DNA from: Pseudomonas aegrilactucae | GTDB lineage: Bacteria > Pseudomonadota > Gammaproteobacteria > Pseudomonadales > Pseudomonadaceae | Assembly (NCBI RefSeq): GCF_019168305.1 | Contig: NZ_JAHTBI010000010.1 | Coordinates: 124,001 to 188,000, forward strand | Direction: 5' to 3' | Length of the DNA: 64,000 nt | Notes under the pieces: generated by a model | The model's database searches: none | What the model was told of the DNA's origin: nothing | What the model saw: the letters and a program-made list of their open reading frames with translations, nothing else | Translations under genes and position numbers: made by a program | In this document: positions 27,292 through 36,483 of the stretch, one piece after another | How positions within the stretch are numbered: position 1 is the stretch's first letter | How the letters are laid out: every line of letters starts with the position of its first letter

Positions 27292-27537
27292 ATGCTAGCG
27301 CTTCGCCCCTGCTGTGAATGTTGCGCGACCGCCCTGCCCGGCGACAGCCGTGACGCCTTTATCTGTTCGTTCGAGTGCACGTTCTGCCGGCAATGTGCCG
27401 AGCAGCAGCTCAAGGGACGCTGCCCCAACTGCGCCGGTGAACTGGTGTCGCGACCAGCCCGGGTAGGCGACGCCCTGCAACGCAACCCGGCATCCACCGA
27501 GCGGGTCGTCAACGACCAGGGCTGCGCACACCGCTGA
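27292..27537 (+). CDS. DUF1272 small Cys-rich protein
   Basis: An 81-residue soluble protein with eight Cys in CxxC-type pairs: RPCCECC near residue 7, FICSFECTFCRQCA (22-35) and GRCPNC (42-47). The spacing suggests two zinc sites, as in DUF1272. Function unknown. ATG 27292 has GAGGAA nine bases upstream. It is 67 bases after cobM and could be read from the same message, but nothing ties it to B12. Confidence 0.85.
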   Translation: MLALRPCCECCATALPGDSRDAFICSFECTFCRQCAEQQLKGRCPNCAGELVSRPARVGDALQRNPASTERVVNDQGCAHR

Positions 27538-27645
27538 GACAACGGCGGGGGCGGCAGTGCCACGCCCGCCATACGCCTGACCAGCCCGATCTACAGGCCG
27601 CACCCGCCTGCGGCCGCCTCGCTTGAGCCCCCGCCCTACCTATGC

Positions 27646-27694
27646 TGCAGGAAACTTCCTGCAGATAATTCCTGTGCCGTGTCGGAAAATTCCT
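27646..27694. promoter_or_regulatory. Candidate operator: TTCCT repeats upstream of response regulator
   Basis: An inverted repeat TGCAGGAA, AC, TTCCTGCA (27646-27663) is followed by two more TTCCT copies at 27669 and 27690, the last within GGAAAATTCCT. They lie 150-200 bases before the response-regulator ATG in a 306-base gap with no gene. BvgA-type regulators bind inverted TTTC-like heptamers, so autoregulation is plausible; inference only. Confidence 0.4.
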
Positions 27695-27843
27695 CTAATC
27701 GTGCTGATTTCTTCTTCACCTCTATACTTCGCATACTCTTGCCCAACGTTTCCACGTATCGTTGCCGCCTTGCCGGCGCCTGGGGTCGGCGTCATCCCGA
27801 ACGCTTCGGGGAATGGATCACCTCTCTGACAAGGAGTTGCGCG

Positions 27844-28458
27844 ATGCACAAAATCCTGATCGTCGATGACCACACCACCATCCTCTTCGCCATTCGCACG
27901 CTGCTGGAGCGCGAAGGCTACAAAATCGTCGGCGAAGCTCGCGACGGTGTCAGCGCCGTGAGCATGGCGCGCGAGCTGAAACCGGACGTGGTCATCCTCG
28001 ACCTGGGCCTGCCCAAACTGGATGGCTTGAGCGTGCTCGAGCGCCTCAGCCAGCAGAGCCCGCCGACGCGGATCCTGGTGCTGACCGGTCGACCGCCGCG
28101 GCTGTTCGCGCGCCGCTGTATCGAGTCCGGCGCCTCGGCGTTCGTGCGCAAGGACGAAGACATCGAGATCCTGCGTGCAGCCCTCAAGGCGGTGCTCAAT
28201 GGTTATTCCTACCTGCCCGACGCTTCGCGCTTCGCCGATCGCTCAAGCTCGGACCTGGAGCGCCTGGACACACTGTCCAACCGTGAATTCGAGGTGCTCA
28301 GGCAATTGGCCAAAGGCGCCGGCAACCGTGAAATCGCCGAGGCGATGATCCTCAGTGCCAAGACCATCAGCACCTACAAGACACGCATCATGGAGAAACT
28401 CGGGGCTCAATCGCTGGTAGAACTTATCGACGTAGCCAACCGCAACGCCCTGACCTGA
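27844..28458 (+). CDS. LuxR-type response regulator (BvgA/EvgA-like)
   Basis: A 204-residue regulator. The receiver domain (1-118) has acidic pocket DD at 9-10, phospho-acceptor Asp in VVILDLGLPKLDG (near 54), and conserved Thr and Lys in VLTGR and FVRKDED. The C-terminal GerE helix-turn-helix covers about 140-200 (LSNREFEVLRQLAKGAGNREIAEAM). Seven bases separate it from the hybrid kinase gene, its evident partner in a His-Asp-His-Asp phosphorelay. ATG 27844 after AAGGAG. Confidence 0.9.
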   Translation: MHKILIVDDHTTILFAIRTLLEREGYKIVGEARDGVSAVSMARELKPDVVILDLGLPKLDGLSVLERLSQQSPPTRILVLTGRPPRLFARRCIESGASAFVRKDEDIEILRAALKAVLNGYSYLPDASRFADRSSSDLERLDTLSNREFEVLRQLAKGAGNREIAEAMILSAKTISTYKTRIMEKLGAQSLVELIDVANRNALT

Positions 28459-28465
28459 GCCTTTT

Positions 28466-31400
28466 ATGAAACTGCGTTACCTGCCCGCTCTGCTAGTGGC
28501 GTGCCTGGCCCAGTTGCTCGCGATGGGCGCCGTGGCGCACGAGCAAGGCATCCCCCGCCATTTGCTGGCGCGCTCGGTCAGCAGCAGTGCGCCGCCGCCC
28601 CTCACTGGCGCCGAGCGCCGATGGCTCAAGCACAAGCAGGTGCTGCACCTGGGCAGCTCGTTACCCGACTACCCCCCCTTCGACATCAACATCACCCAGC
28701 ATGACTACGAAGGCGTCAGCGCAGATTTCGCCGGCCTGGTCAGCGAACAGCTGGGCATCCCCGTGCAGGTGCTGCTGTACCCCAATCGTGCGCAGGCCAT
28801 TGCGGCATTGCACGCCGGCGAGATCGACCTGCTGGGCAGCGCCAACGGCTTCGAGGCCGCTGACAGCAACCTGGTCATGAGCCAGCCGTATGCCGACGAC
28901 CAGCCGATCATCGCCACACGCTCGGGCAAGACACTCGACAGCGAAGACCCGCTTGACGGCCAGACGCTGGCCATGGTCGAGCACTACCTGCCCCCGCAGC
29001 AGATCCGCCACCTGTTCCCCAAGGCGCACCTGCAACTGTACTCCTCGACCATGGCCGCACTCTCGGCGGTGGCGCTGGAGCAGGCTGACGCCTTCATCGG
29101 CGATGCGATCAGTGCCGATTACCTGATTGGCAAGAATTTGCGCGAGACCCTGCAAATCTCGCACTACGTCAAACCCCAGCGCTCTTTCTTCGGGTTTGCC
29201 CTGTCACGCGACAACACGACCCTGCATGCGCTGGTCAACAAAGCGCTGGCAAGCATCACTGACAGTGACCGCCTGAACGTCATGCGGCGCTGGAGCAGCG
29301 GTGTCAGCAGTATCCTGCTCAACCGCGCCGAGCTGGAACTGACCCCGGCCGAACGCACCTGGATCGAGCAGCACCGCACTGTTCGCGTGGTCATCAACAA
29401 ATACTTCGCGCCGTTGAGCTTCTTCGATGCAAACCAGCAGTTTCGAGGGATTACCGCCGATGTGCTGCAACAGATCAGCCTGCGCAGCGGCCTCACCTTT
29501 CAGGTCATCGAAAGCGATTCGGTGCCCGCGATGATCAACCTGGTGGAAAGCGGCGAGGCCGACATGGTCGGAGCCCTGAACTACGGCATCGAGCGTGCCA
29601 GGACCCTGGACTTTACCCGCCCCTACCTGGCCAACCCGAGGGTCCTGGTCACCGGCATGCGCGACACCGCGATCAGGCACCCCGATCAGCTCAACGGCAA
29701 GCGCCTGGCGGTGATCCGCAGCACCCCGGTGAGCGCCGAACTGCGCCGGCGCTACCCGGACATCAAGCTGATCGAAGTGGATGATCCACTGGCCCTGATG
29801 GAGTATGTTGCCCAGGGCCGCGCCGATGCCGCCCTGAGTTCGCAGATCAACGCCGCCTACTTCATCAGCCGGATGTTCAAGGATCGCCTGCGCATCGCCA
29901 CGCTGCTGGACGACACCCCGGCCCTTGCTGCCTTTGCCACCCTGCGCGAGTCCCCGCTGCACAGCATTCTGGACAAGACGCTGCTCAGCATCCCCCCCCG
30001 AGCAGATGACCCAGCTGGTCAATCGCTGGCGCATCAATGCGTTGATCAGCGATACGCCATGGCGCAACTACCGCTCGCTGGTGCTGCAGATCCTGGGCGT
30101 AGCGGCGCTGATGATCGCCGCCATCGCCCTGTGGAACCGCTACCTGCGAAAACTCATGCACCAGCGCGCGCAAGCCGAGCAGGCGCTGCAACTGCAACTA
30201 CGCATCAGCGAGCACCTGCTCGAGGAACTGCGCCTGGCCAAGGAGCAGGCTGACAGCGCCAACCACGCCAAGAGCACCTTTCTCACCACCATGAGCCACG
30301 AGATCCGCACCCCGATGAACGCGGTGATCGGCTTGCTCGAACTGGCCCTGAAGGACGCCGAGAAAGGCCTTACCGATCAGCACTCGCTGCAGGTCGCCTT
30401 CGACTCGGCCAGCGGCCTGCTGGAACTGATTGGCGACGTGCTGGACATCGCTCGCATCGAGTCTGGCCACATGACCCTGGCCCCGCAGCCCACTGACCTT
30501 GGGGCACTGGTGCGCAGCACCGTGCAGGTGTTCGACAGCAGCGCCAGGCTCAAGGGGCTGACCCTGAACCAGACCCTGCGAGCGCCACCGGAACCCGTGG
30601 AAATCGACCCGCTGCGTTTTCGACAGATACTGTCCAACCTGGTGAGCAACGCAATCAAGTTCACCGAAAACGGCACCATCAGCATTCAACTCGATTACCG
30701 GCTCGACCCCTGCGCGGGCAGCGTGGACATCGTATTGCACGTGCAAGACAGCGGAATAGGGATCAGCCAGCAGGATCAACAACGGCTCTTCCATCCCTTT
30801 ATCCAGGCCGGCAGCCAGCCCGCCCGGCAAGGCACCGGGCTGGGCCTGGTCATCAGCCGCACCCTGTGTGAGCTGATGCACGGCAGCCTCGAGCTGCACA
30901 GCACGCCGGGTACCGGCACCCAGGTCACGGTCAGTTTGCCGCTCAAGCTGGCAGCCAGCGTGACCCAACCCGCACCGGCGGTGTTGCAGGCTCCGGTGCA
31001 GGACAGCCAGGCGCTGAACATTCTGGTGGTGGATGACTATCCGGCCAATCTGATGTTGCTGGAGAAGCAACTGAGCCTGCTGGGTCATCAGGTCACCCAG
31101 GCCAGCGACGGGCTGAGCGGCCTGCAGGCCTGGCAGAAGCATCACTTCGACGTGGTCATCAGCGACTGCAACATGCCCGGTATGGATGGCCATCAACTGG
31201 CCCGCGAGATTCGGGCTGAAGAAACGCGGCTACAGCAGCCGGCCTGCCTGATCCTGGGCCTCACCGCCAATGCCCAGGCCGATGAGCGCGAGCGCTGCCT
31301 GGCCTCGGGCATGGACGACTGCCTGTTCAAGCCCATTGGCCTGGGCGCGCTGCGCCGTCAGCTGGCAGGCATCGACACGGTGCAACCTCAGCAGGCAGCC

Positions 31401-31763
31401 GAACCACGGGCCGAGGACAACAGCGGCTTCAATGTCGACAACCTCAAGCACCTGACGCTGGGCGAGCCGCTGCTGATCAAGCGCCTGCTGGTGGAGCTTG
31501 CGCGCAGCAGCGCCGAAGACCTGCAGGCGCTGCGTGCACTGGGCCCCAGTGCCAGGCGCCAGGAGCTGCGTGGCCTTTCTCACCGCATCAAAGGCGGTGC
31601 CAAAATGCTCAAGGCACATGGCCTGGTGGGCCACTGCGAGGCACTGGAGCAAGCCTGCACCGGCAAGGCACCGGAGAAGGCCATCGAGACCTTGCTCAAG
31701 ACCCTGGAACAAAGCCTGCAGGACTTGCATGACCACCTGCAACGCTCGATCAACAGCGCATGA
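28466..31763 (+). pseudogene. BvgS/EvgS-like hybrid sensor kinase, frameshifted in a C8 run
   Basis: Joined frames give about 1098 residues. In order: signal peptide (1-25), two periplasmic venus-flytrap SBP domains (about 50-275 and 290-510), one membrane helix ([16 protein letters not shown]), coiled coil, HisKA ([14 protein letters not shown]), HATPase (GTGLGLVIS), receiver ([12 protein letters not shown]) and Hpt ([13 protein letters not shown]). No PAS domain sits between helix and HisKA, unlike BvgS. The frame changes in eight Cs at 29992-29999; seven would make ...[16 protein letters not shown] continuous. As written, the product stops at 30253 and lacks all kinase parts. It pairs with the response regulator just upstream. 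The rest of the gene is undamaged, so a recent or artificial indel is likely. Confidence 0.88.
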
Positions 31764-31770
31764 CAAGGCC

Positions 31771-33090
31771 TCAGTGCAGTTGCAGCGTCGAGTTGATCTG
31801 GCTGATCGCGTCCACCACGTGTTGCGAACCCTGCTGAATCTCCAGGATCATTTCCCCGGCCTCATTGGCCAGTTCCACCCCAAGCCCCGTGCGGCTGAGG
31901 CTTGACTGCATGCTGGCCACGGCGGTCAGCGAAAGGTCATGGTTCTGGCGTACCACCTCGATGATTTCCAGGGTCGCCTTGCTGGTGCGGGCCGCCAGGT
32001 TGCGGACCTCGTCCGCCACCACCGCAAAACCGCGACCATGCTCACCGGCCCGTGCGGCTTCGATGGCCGCGTTGAGGGCCAGCAGGTTGGTCTGGTCGGC
32101 GATGCTGCCGATCGTCTGCACGATCTGCCCGATCAACTCCGACTGCTTGCTCACCGCATCGATGCTGCGCGCGGCAGCATTGAGGTCGCGGGAGATCTGC
32201 TCGATCACCTGCACCGTGTGCTGCACCACCTCGGACCCCTTGCGCGCGCAGGCGTCATTTTGCACCGAGGTGGCGTGCGCGGCCTCGGCCGCCGTCTGCT
32301 GGGTGCAGACCTGGTGGGTGATATCGCTGGCGAACTTGACCACCTTGTACAGGCGTCCACGGGTGTCGAAAATCGGGTTGTAGGAGGCTTCGAGGTAGAC
32401 CATCTGGCCAAGCTTGTTGACCCGTTCGAAGCGGTGGGAATGGTACTCGCCACGGTTGAGCGAAGCCCAGAACGCCTTGTAGGCCGGCGATTCGCTCTCG
32501 CTGCGGTGGCAGAACAGCCTGTGGTGCTGGCCGATGACGTCTTCGGCGCGGTAGTGCATGGTCTTGAGAAAGTTCTCGTTGGCGCTGATCACGTGCCCGG
32601 CAGGGGTAAATTCGATGGTCGCCATGGAGCGGCCGATGGCGTTGAGCAAGCTGTCATGCTCATGCTCCTCGATCACCCGCCGGGTGATATCGGACGCCAC
32701 CTTGATCACGCTGGTGACGACCTGATCGGCGCCGAACACTGGCATATAGCTGGCCTCCAGCCACACATCCTGATGCGCCTTGTTCAGGCGCAGGAACGTG
32801 CCGCTCTGGGGCTCGCCCCGGGCCAGGTTTCGCCACAGCTGGCGATAGGCGTCGGTTTTGACGTAATCCTCCTCGCAGAACAGCCGATGGTGCTTGCCGC
32901 GAATTTCGTCTGCGCTGTAGCCCATGGTCTTGCAGAAGTTCTCGTTGGCATCGAGGATGACCCCCTCCGGGCTGAACTCGATCATCGCCATGGAGCGGCC
33001 GATGGCTTCCAGTTTGGCGGTGGCGCTGGACAATGCCTGGGTGCAACGCTCGATTTCAGCCAGGTCGGACTTGCGGTGGGCGTTGAACAT
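31771..33090 (-). CDS. PAS-PAS-MCP soluble chemoreceptor, BdlA-like
   Basis: A 439-residue cytoplasmic protein without membrane segments. Two PAS domains in tandem (about 25-145 and 147-265) share the repeat [28 protein letters not shown] / [28 protein letters not shown], clearly a duplication. The C-terminal methyl-accepting signalling domain has [20 protein letters not shown] and [17 protein letters not shown]. The layout and length match BdlA, which triggers biofilm dispersion in P. aeruginosa in response to nutrients and c-di-GMP. It converges on the sensor kinase gene, eight bases apart. The BdlA role is inferred from architecture. Confidence 0.85.
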   Translation of the reverse strand: MFNAHRKSDLAEIERCTQALSSATAKLEAIGRSMAMIEFSPEGVILDANENFCKTMGYSADEIRGKHHRLFCEEDYVKTDAYRQLWRNLARGEPQSGTFLRLNKAHQDVWLEASYMPVFGADQVVTSVIKVASDITRRVIEEHEHDSLLNAIGRSMATIEFTPAGHVISANENFLKTMHYRAEDVIGQHHRLFCHRSESESPAYKAFWASLNRGEYHSHRFERVNKLGQMVYLEASYNPIFDTRGRLYKVVKFASDITHQVCTQQTAAEAAHATSVQNDACARKGSEVVQHTVQVIEQISRDLNAAARSIDAVSKQSELIGQIVQTIGSIADQTNLLALNAAIEAARAGEHGRGFAVVADEVRNLAARTSKATLEIIEVVRQNHDLSLTAVASMQSSLSRTGLGVELANEAGEMILEIQQGSQHVVDAISQINSTLQLH

Positions 33091-33179
33091 GAGGGGACCA
33101 CTCCATTGGCGGATTTGCTGAGCATAGATCCCCCCGGCGCCGGTGCAAGCCTACTGCCATCACCGTTGATCGCCCGTCA

Positions 33180-34199
33180 TCAACTGCTTTCACGCACCAC
33201 CAGTTCGAAGCCCAGGTCCTGGGTACGCGGTTGCCCGCTCTTGCCATCGAGCAAGGCCAGCAGTGCCTGGGCGGCCTGACGCCCGACGGCGGCCCGCGGG
33301 GTGCGAATCGAGGTCAGGCGCGGCACCAGGTGGGCCGAGGCCGGCAGGTCGTTGAACCCCACCATCGCCACCTGCCCCGGCACCGCAATGCCCTGGCGCA
33401 AGGCCTGCAGAATAGCGCCCTGCGCCAGGTCGTCGTTGCAGAAGAACAGCCCGTCCACGTCGGGGTGGCGGTCCAGCAGTTGGCTGAACAGTTCGCCGCC
33501 CAGGCCAATCGAGGAGGGTTGCGGTGCCAGCCTCTCCAGGGCCGGGTCATACAGACCGGCCTCCTCCAGCGCCTGGCGGAACCCGTCGGCACGCTGCATC
33601 ACCCGCGGGTCCAGTTGCGCGGCGATAAAGCCCAGGCGGCGACGCCCGCGCTCGATCAGGTGCCTGGCCGCAGCCCGGCCAGCCTGCTGCTGCGAGAACC
33701 CCACCGAAGTCGCCGTGCTCGGCCCCCCCAGCTCCATCATGTGCACACAGGGCACACCACTGGCGGCGAGCATCTGCTGCGACGCTTCGGTACGGTCGAA
33801 CCCGGTCAGCAGGATGCCGCACGGCTGGTAGGCGAGGTAATTGCGGATCAGGTTCTCTTCCTCGGCCACGTCGTAGTGGAAATTGCCGATCAGCACTTCC
33901 AGGCCGCGCGGGCGCATCACATCGTGGATGGCTTCGAGGGTTTCGATGAACAGCTGGTTGGACAATGACGGGATCAGCACCACCACCGACTGGCTTTGCG
34001 CCGACGCCAAGGCACGCGCCGCCGGGTTGGCCACGTAGCCAAGCGCGGCAGCCGCTTCCTTGACCTTCTGCACCAGCTCCGGCGCCACCGTGGCGATGCC
34101 GCGCAGCGCGCGTGAGGCAGTGATCGGGGAAACCCCGGAAAGCCTGGCCACTTCAGCCAGGGTGGGACGACCGGTAGTACGGGAGCCGATGCGGGTCAT
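33180..34199 (-). CDS. gntR: GntR, LacI-family gluconate repressor
   Basis: A 339-residue LacI-type repressor. N-terminal HTH and hinge: PTLAEVARLSGVSPITASRALRG then NPAARALASAQSQ (about 12-70). The rest is a periplasmic-binding-like effector domain. It is divergent from gnuK, and three copies of one palindrome lie before gntR, gnuK and gntP. Gluconate or 6-phosphogluconate should release it. Its own promoter carries a weaker copy at 34245, which implies autoregulation. ATG 34199. Confidence 0.92.
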   Translation of the reverse strand: MTRIGSRTTGRPTLAEVARLSGVSPITASRALRGIATVAPELVQKVKEAAAALGYVANPAARALASAQSQSVVVLIPSLSNQLFIETLEAIHDVMRPRGLEVLIGNFHYDVAEEENLIRNYLAYQPCGILLTGFDRTEASQQMLAASGVPCVHMMELGGPSTATSVGFSQQQAGRAAARHLIERGRRRLGFIAAQLDPRVMQRADGFRQALEEAGLYDPALERLAPQPSSIGLGGELFSQLLDRHPDVDGLFFCNDDLAQGAILQALRQGIAVPGQVAMVGFNDLPASAHLVPRLTSIRTPRAAVGRQAAQALLALLDGKSGQPRTQDLGFELVVRESS

Positions 34200-34244
34200 G
34201 GGGAATTTTATTTTTCGACTTGCAAAGAATAGGGAACGGGCACT

Positions 34245-34260
34245 AAGGTAGCGCTGTCTC
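34245..34260. promoter_or_regulatory. GntR operator 1 (gntR promoter)
   Basis: AAGGTAGCGCTGTCTC, imperfect version of the palindrome AAGATAGC/GCTATCTT, 46 bases before the gntR ATG on the minus strand. Confidence 0.75.
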
Positions 34261-34372
34261 AGTCGTCAGGCAATGCATACGTGCAGGTGTGCTGCGATGA
34301 GCGTCCAAACTGCTTCTACAAAACCAATAACATCCGGGTGGGTAGCCACCGAGGCGTTTTCAGTCTCGGCCA

Positions 34373-34388
34373 AAGATAGCGCTATCTT
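34373..34388. promoter_or_regulatory. GntR operator 2 (gnuK promoter), perfect palindrome
   Basis: AAGATAGCGCTATCTT, a perfect 16-bp palindrome 18 bases before the gnuK ATG, overlapping the expected start of transcription. Same core as the copies at 34245 and 34972. Confidence 0.88.
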
Positions 34389-34406
34389 GCCCCGCAGGAG
34401 GTACCG

Positions 34407-34946
34407 ATGAACTCTCCCCTGTCCGCTATTGTGGTGATGGGCGTGGCTGGCTGCGGCAAGAGCTGCGTCGGTTCTGCCATTGCCGATTACAGCGGCGGCC
34501 GCCTGATCGAAGGCGATGCTTTCCACCCCGCAGCCAATATTCGCAAGATGAGTGCCGGCACCCCCCTGGGCGACGACGACCGCGCCGGTTGGCTGATCCG
34601 CCTGGGTGAAGAACTGCAAGCCACCATCAAAGCTGGCGAACGCCCCATCCTCACCTGCTCTGCCCTGAAAAAACGTTACCGCGACGCCTTGCGCCGTGCC
34701 GTACCCGGCCTGGGCTTCGTGTTCCTCGACCTGTCCCCGCAGGAAGCCGAACGCCGTGTACTGGCGCGCCCCGGCCATTTCATGCCGGCCAGCCTGATCG
34801 AAAGCCAGTTCGCCGCCCTCGAGTCGCCACAGGGTGAAGCCCTCACCCTGACACTGGATGCCACCTTGCCGATTGCCCAGCTCGCCGAGCAGGTCGACAC
34901 CTGGCTAAAGCCCTGCGGTGAACCGGTGCTGGCGCGAACCGCCTGA
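34407..34946 (+). CDS. gnuK: Gluconokinase
   Basis: A 179-residue P-loop kinase that makes 6-phosphogluconate from gluconate and ATP. Walker A GVAGCGKSC (12-20), IEGDAFHPAANIRKMSAGTPLGDDDRAGW (substrate-binding block), and TCSALKKRYRD are typical of the GntK family. ATG 34407 follows GCAGGAGGTACCG. It has its own GntR operator and its own terminator whose stem includes the stop codon, so gntP downstream is transcribed separately. Confidence 0.95.
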   Translation: MNSPLSAIVVMGVAGCGKSCVGSAIADYSGGRLIEGDAFHPAANIRKMSAGTPLGDDDRAGWLIRLGEELQATIKAGERPILTCSALKKRYRDALRRAVPGLGFVFLDLSPQEAERRVLARPGHFMPASLIESQFAALESPQGEALTLTLDATLPIAQLAEQVDTWLKPCGEPVLARTA

Positions 34947-34960
34947 TACAGGCGGTTTTT
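34937..34960 (+). terminator. Terminator overlapping the gnuK stop
   Basis: ACCGCCTG, ATA, CAGGCGGT then TTTTT; the TGA stop (34944-34946) lies in the hairpin. It separates gnuK from gntP. Confidence 0.85.
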
Positions 34961-34971
34961 CCGGCTCACCA

Positions 34972-34987
34972 AAGATAGCGCTGTCTC
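34972..34987. promoter_or_regulatory. GntR operator 3 (gntP promoter)
   Basis: AAGATAGCGCTGTCTC, differing from the perfect palindrome at two positions in the right arm, 57 bases before the gntP ATG. Confidence 0.82.
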
Positions 34988-35044
34988 AAGCAACGATGCT
35001 GTAAACGCTACGCCCACAAAAACGACAATATGAGGCACTGAACC

Positions 35045-36397
35045 ATGTTCGGTTTGGCAACTGATACCTACCTTCTGCTCGATGCACTGGTGACCATCGT
35101 CGGTCTGGTGCTGCTGATCACCCACTTCAAGGTGCACCCTTTCGTCGCCCTGACCCTGGCCGCAGGCTTCCTGGGCCTGACCTCCGGCATGCCGGTAGTC
35201 AAGGTGATGAAGTCGTTCCAGGATGGCTTTGGCGGGGTGCTGGGCTTCGTCGGCATCGTGCTGGCGCTGGGCACCATGCTCGGCAAGCTGATGGCCGACT
35301 CCGGCGGCGCCGACCAGATCGCGCAGACCCTGATCCGCGCATTCGGCAAACGGAAGGTGCACTGGGCCATGATGTTCGCCGCGTTTCTGGTGGGCATCCC
35401 GCTGTTCTTCGAAATCGGCTTCGTGCTGCTGATCCCCCTGGTGTTCATCGTCGCACGGCGCACCGGGGTGTCACTGATCAAGATCGGCATCCCGCTGTTG
35501 GCCGGGCTGTCGGTGGTGCACGGGCTGGTGCCGCCCCATCCGGGGCCGCTGCTGGCCATCGGCATCTTCAACGCCGATATCGGCAAGACCATCTTCTACG
35601 GGCTGATCGTCGCCTTGCCCACGGCGATCATTGCCGGGCCGCTGTACGGCACCTTCATTTCGCGCTACATCCCCGGTTCGCCGTCCCAGGAGCTGATGGA
35701 CCAGATCGCCCGTGAAGGTGATCGCAAGCAGCTGCCCAGCTTCAGCATCACGCTGATCACCATCCTGCTGCCGGTGTTCCTGATGCTGCTCAAGACCTTC
35801 GCCGACGTGGTGCTGCCGGCCGAACACCTGTTCCGTCAGTGGATGGACCTGATCGGCCACCCGATCACTGCGCTGCTGGCAGCCCTGCTGCTGGCCTTCT
35901 ACACCTTTGGTGCAGCGCAAGGCTTCAGCCGTCAGCAGATCATGAAGATGCTCGACCAGAGCCTGGCGCCGACCGCCGCGATCGTGCTGATCGTGGGCGC
36001 CGGGGGCGGCTTCAAGCAGATGCTGGTAGATACCGGCGTGGGCAATGTGATCGGGCAGATGGCCGTGCAGGCGCAGATCTCGCCAATCATGCTGGCCTGG
36101 CTGGTGGCGGCGGTGATTCGCATCGCCACCGGTTCCGCGACCGTGGCCACGATTACCGGCGCCGGCATCGTGGCACCGGTGATCGGCATGATGCCCGGGG
36201 TCAACCGCGAGCTGCTGGTGCTGGCCACGGGAGCCGGTTCGCTGATCCTGTCTCACGTGAACGACGCCGGTTTCTGGCTGGTCAAGCAGTACTTCAACAT
36301 GACCGTGGCCGAGACCTTCAAGACCTGGAGCATGATGGAGACCATCCTGTCGGTGGTGGGCATCATCTTCATCATGCTGTTGTCGCTGGTGGTCTGA
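35045..36397 (+). CDS. gntP: Gluconate permease, GntP family
   Basis: A 450-residue inner-membrane H+ symporter of the GntP family with about 12-14 helices. Family segments: VLALGTMLGKLMADSGGADQIAQT, HGLVPPHPGPLLA, ATGSATVATITGAGIVAP and SHVNDAGFWLVKQYF. It takes up gluconate made in the periplasm by glucose oxidation. ATG 35045 follows a TGAGGCACTGAACC leader. Controlled by the adjacent GntR operator. A REP pair lies after the stop, before the convergent alcohol dehydrogenase gene. Confidence 0.94.
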   Translation: MFGLATDTYLLLDALVTIVGLVLLITHFKVHPFVALTLAAGFLGLTSGMPVVKVMKSFQDGFGGVLGFVGIVLALGTMLGKLMADSGGADQIAQTLIRAFGKRKVHWAMMFAAFLVGIPLFFEIGFVLLIPLVFIVARRTGVSLIKIGIPLLAGLSVVHGLVPPHPGPLLAIGIFNADIGKTIFYGLIVALPTAIIAGPLYGTFISRYIPGSPSQELMDQIAREGDRKQLPSFSITLITILLPVFLMLLKTFADVVLPAEHLFRQWMDLIGHPITALLAALLLAFYTFGAAQGFSRQQIMKMLDQSLAPTAAIVLIVGAGGGFKQMLVDTGVGNVIGQMAVQAQISPIMLAWLVAAVIRIATGSATVATITGAGIVAPVIGMMPGVNRELLVLATGAGSLILSHVNDAGFWLVKQYFNMTVAETFKTWSMMETILSVVGIIFIMLLSLVV

Positions 36398-36410
36398 CCG
36401 ACCGAGGCGA

Positions 36411-36480
36411 CGGCTTCGCTGGCACGCCAGCGCCCACAGGGATCACGCCGGCCTTGTGGGCGCGGGCTTGCCAGCGAAGA
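36411..36480. repeat. REP pair between gntP and Fe-ADH
   Basis: CGGCTTCGCTGGCACGCCAGCG and the inverted GCTTGCCAGCGAAGA with CCCACAGG / CTTGTGGG flanks. Same family as the pairs at 6160 and 61631. Confidence 0.8.
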
Positions 36481-36483
36481 GGC

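Noticed and set aside
31771..33090. Aer2-like heme chemoreceptor
   Set aside because: Only two near-identical PAS domains and no HAMP units; the size fits BdlA better.
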